The position numbers and the translations under genes were made by a program. From Alphaproteobacteria bacterium (GTDB lineage Bacteria > Pseudomonadota > Alphaproteobacteria > Caulobacterales > Parvularculaceae), in assembly GCA_030428745.1 (NCBI GenBank), contig JAUIEG010000130.1, forward strand, positions 1 through 7,240: a stretch of 7,240 nucleotides of DNA, given 5' to 3'. Positions 6,899 to 7,240 of the stretch are shown here, piece by piece (the stretch's first letter is position 1; every line of letters starts with the position of its first letter). The notes under the pieces are model-generated. The model saw only the letters and a list, made by a program, of their open reading frames with translations, was not told the origin of the DNA and did not search any database.

Positions 6899-7240
6899 TT
6901 GGTCACCTCTTCGGCAACGTTGTCGGGAAACGACTTGAAGACGCTTGTGACCGCAGTTCGGATGATCTCATTCGGGTTTTCGCGGTCATGCTGCGTAATT
7001 TTTTTGCTGGCATATCCTCGCCACACGCTCGATGAGGCCGACATGTCGAAAATTTCGATGGTCAACGTCGCTTCCGGTCTTCCGTCTTGGACGGTTGCCC
7101 CAGCGTCACGATGTATTCCCGTCCAGAAATCGTTGGGTGCGCCGATCTCACTTGTGGGAAGGCGTTCGCCTCCGACGCGCAGATAACCGGAGGCGTGATT
7201 CCAGTTGGCGCCGTAATATTCGGAGCCGCTGCTAGTTTTG
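6895..7240 (-). CDS. DUF4136-like protein, C-terminal part (cut by window edge)
   Basis: An open frame enters the window at 7239 (minus strand) with no in-window start needed and runs 114 residues to TGA at 6897-6895. The stop overlaps the sulfatase start as ATGA. The peptide has strand-like segments and ends in a pattern typical of DUF4136: EATLTIEIFDMSASSSVWRG, then YASKKI, then NPNEIIRTAVTSVFKSFP, a C-terminal helix ending in the F-P seen in that family. DUF4136 proteins are often predicted lipoproteins of the cell envelope without known biochemical role. The N-terminus, where a lipobox would be, is outside the window. Family assignment is by eye, so it is moderate. The overlap strongly suggests it is translated with the sulfatase and belongs to the same operon. 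The plus-strand frames at 6797-7186 and 7032-7235 are shadows. Confidence 0.75.
   Translation of the reverse strand, partial: KTSSGSEYYGANWNHASGYLRVGGERLPTSEIGAPNDFWTGIHRDAGATVQDGRPEATLTIEIFDMSASSSVWRGYASKKITQHDRENPNEIIRTAVTSVFKSFPDNVAEEVTK

Noticed and set aside
6797..7235. Plus-strand open frames at the right end
   Set aside because: They are opposite the DUF4136-like frame, which overlaps the sulfatase by ATGA and reads as a coherent protein. The plus-strand translations do not.

Overview
The window reads as chromosomal DNA from an alphaproteobacterium. The evidence is moderately high-GC coding sequence, a PheT of alphaproteobacterial character, and compact operons with overlapping start and stop codons. 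A marine or aquatic Parvularculales/Hyphomonadales-type host is possible, but I cannot fix the genus from sequence alone. The layout has two halves that converge on a tRNA gene at about 3.5 kb.

Left half, plus strand (1-3467): three closely packed genes. They are a DUF302-family protein (17-400), an unrecognised single-pass membrane-anchored protein (400-1026), and pheT, the phenylalanyl-tRNA synthetase beta subunit (1031-3439). The first two share a TGATG stop/start overlap, and pheT begins four bases after the second gene's stop. pheS is not immediately upstream of pheT, so two accessory genes either interrupt a pheS-pheT operon or pheT has a new context. A GC-rich hairpin with a short T run directly after pheT looks like its terminator. 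A stand-alone tRNA-Thr(CGT) gene with its own plausible promoter follows at 3532-3607.

Right half, minus strand (3621-7240, read right to left): an apparent four-gene operon. It runs from a DUF4136-like protein cut by the window edge, through an exported formylglycine-type sulfatase of the AtsA arylsulfatase type, to a signal-peptide-bearing outer-membrane protein of the 'MetA-pathway of phenol degradation' family, and ends with a small three-helix membrane protein of unknown function. The first two genes overlap by four bases (ATGA), and the later gaps are 16 and 10 bases.

The likely joint role is periplasmic desulfation of an organic sulfate ester, with the barrel protein carrying a hydrophobic substrate or product across the outer membrane. 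That role is inferred from family membership and gene order. No sulfatase-maturing enzyme, regulator, mobile element, CRISPR array or defence system is visible. The most interesting item is this sulfatase operon with its two poorly characterised partners; the rest is ordinary core-genome content.
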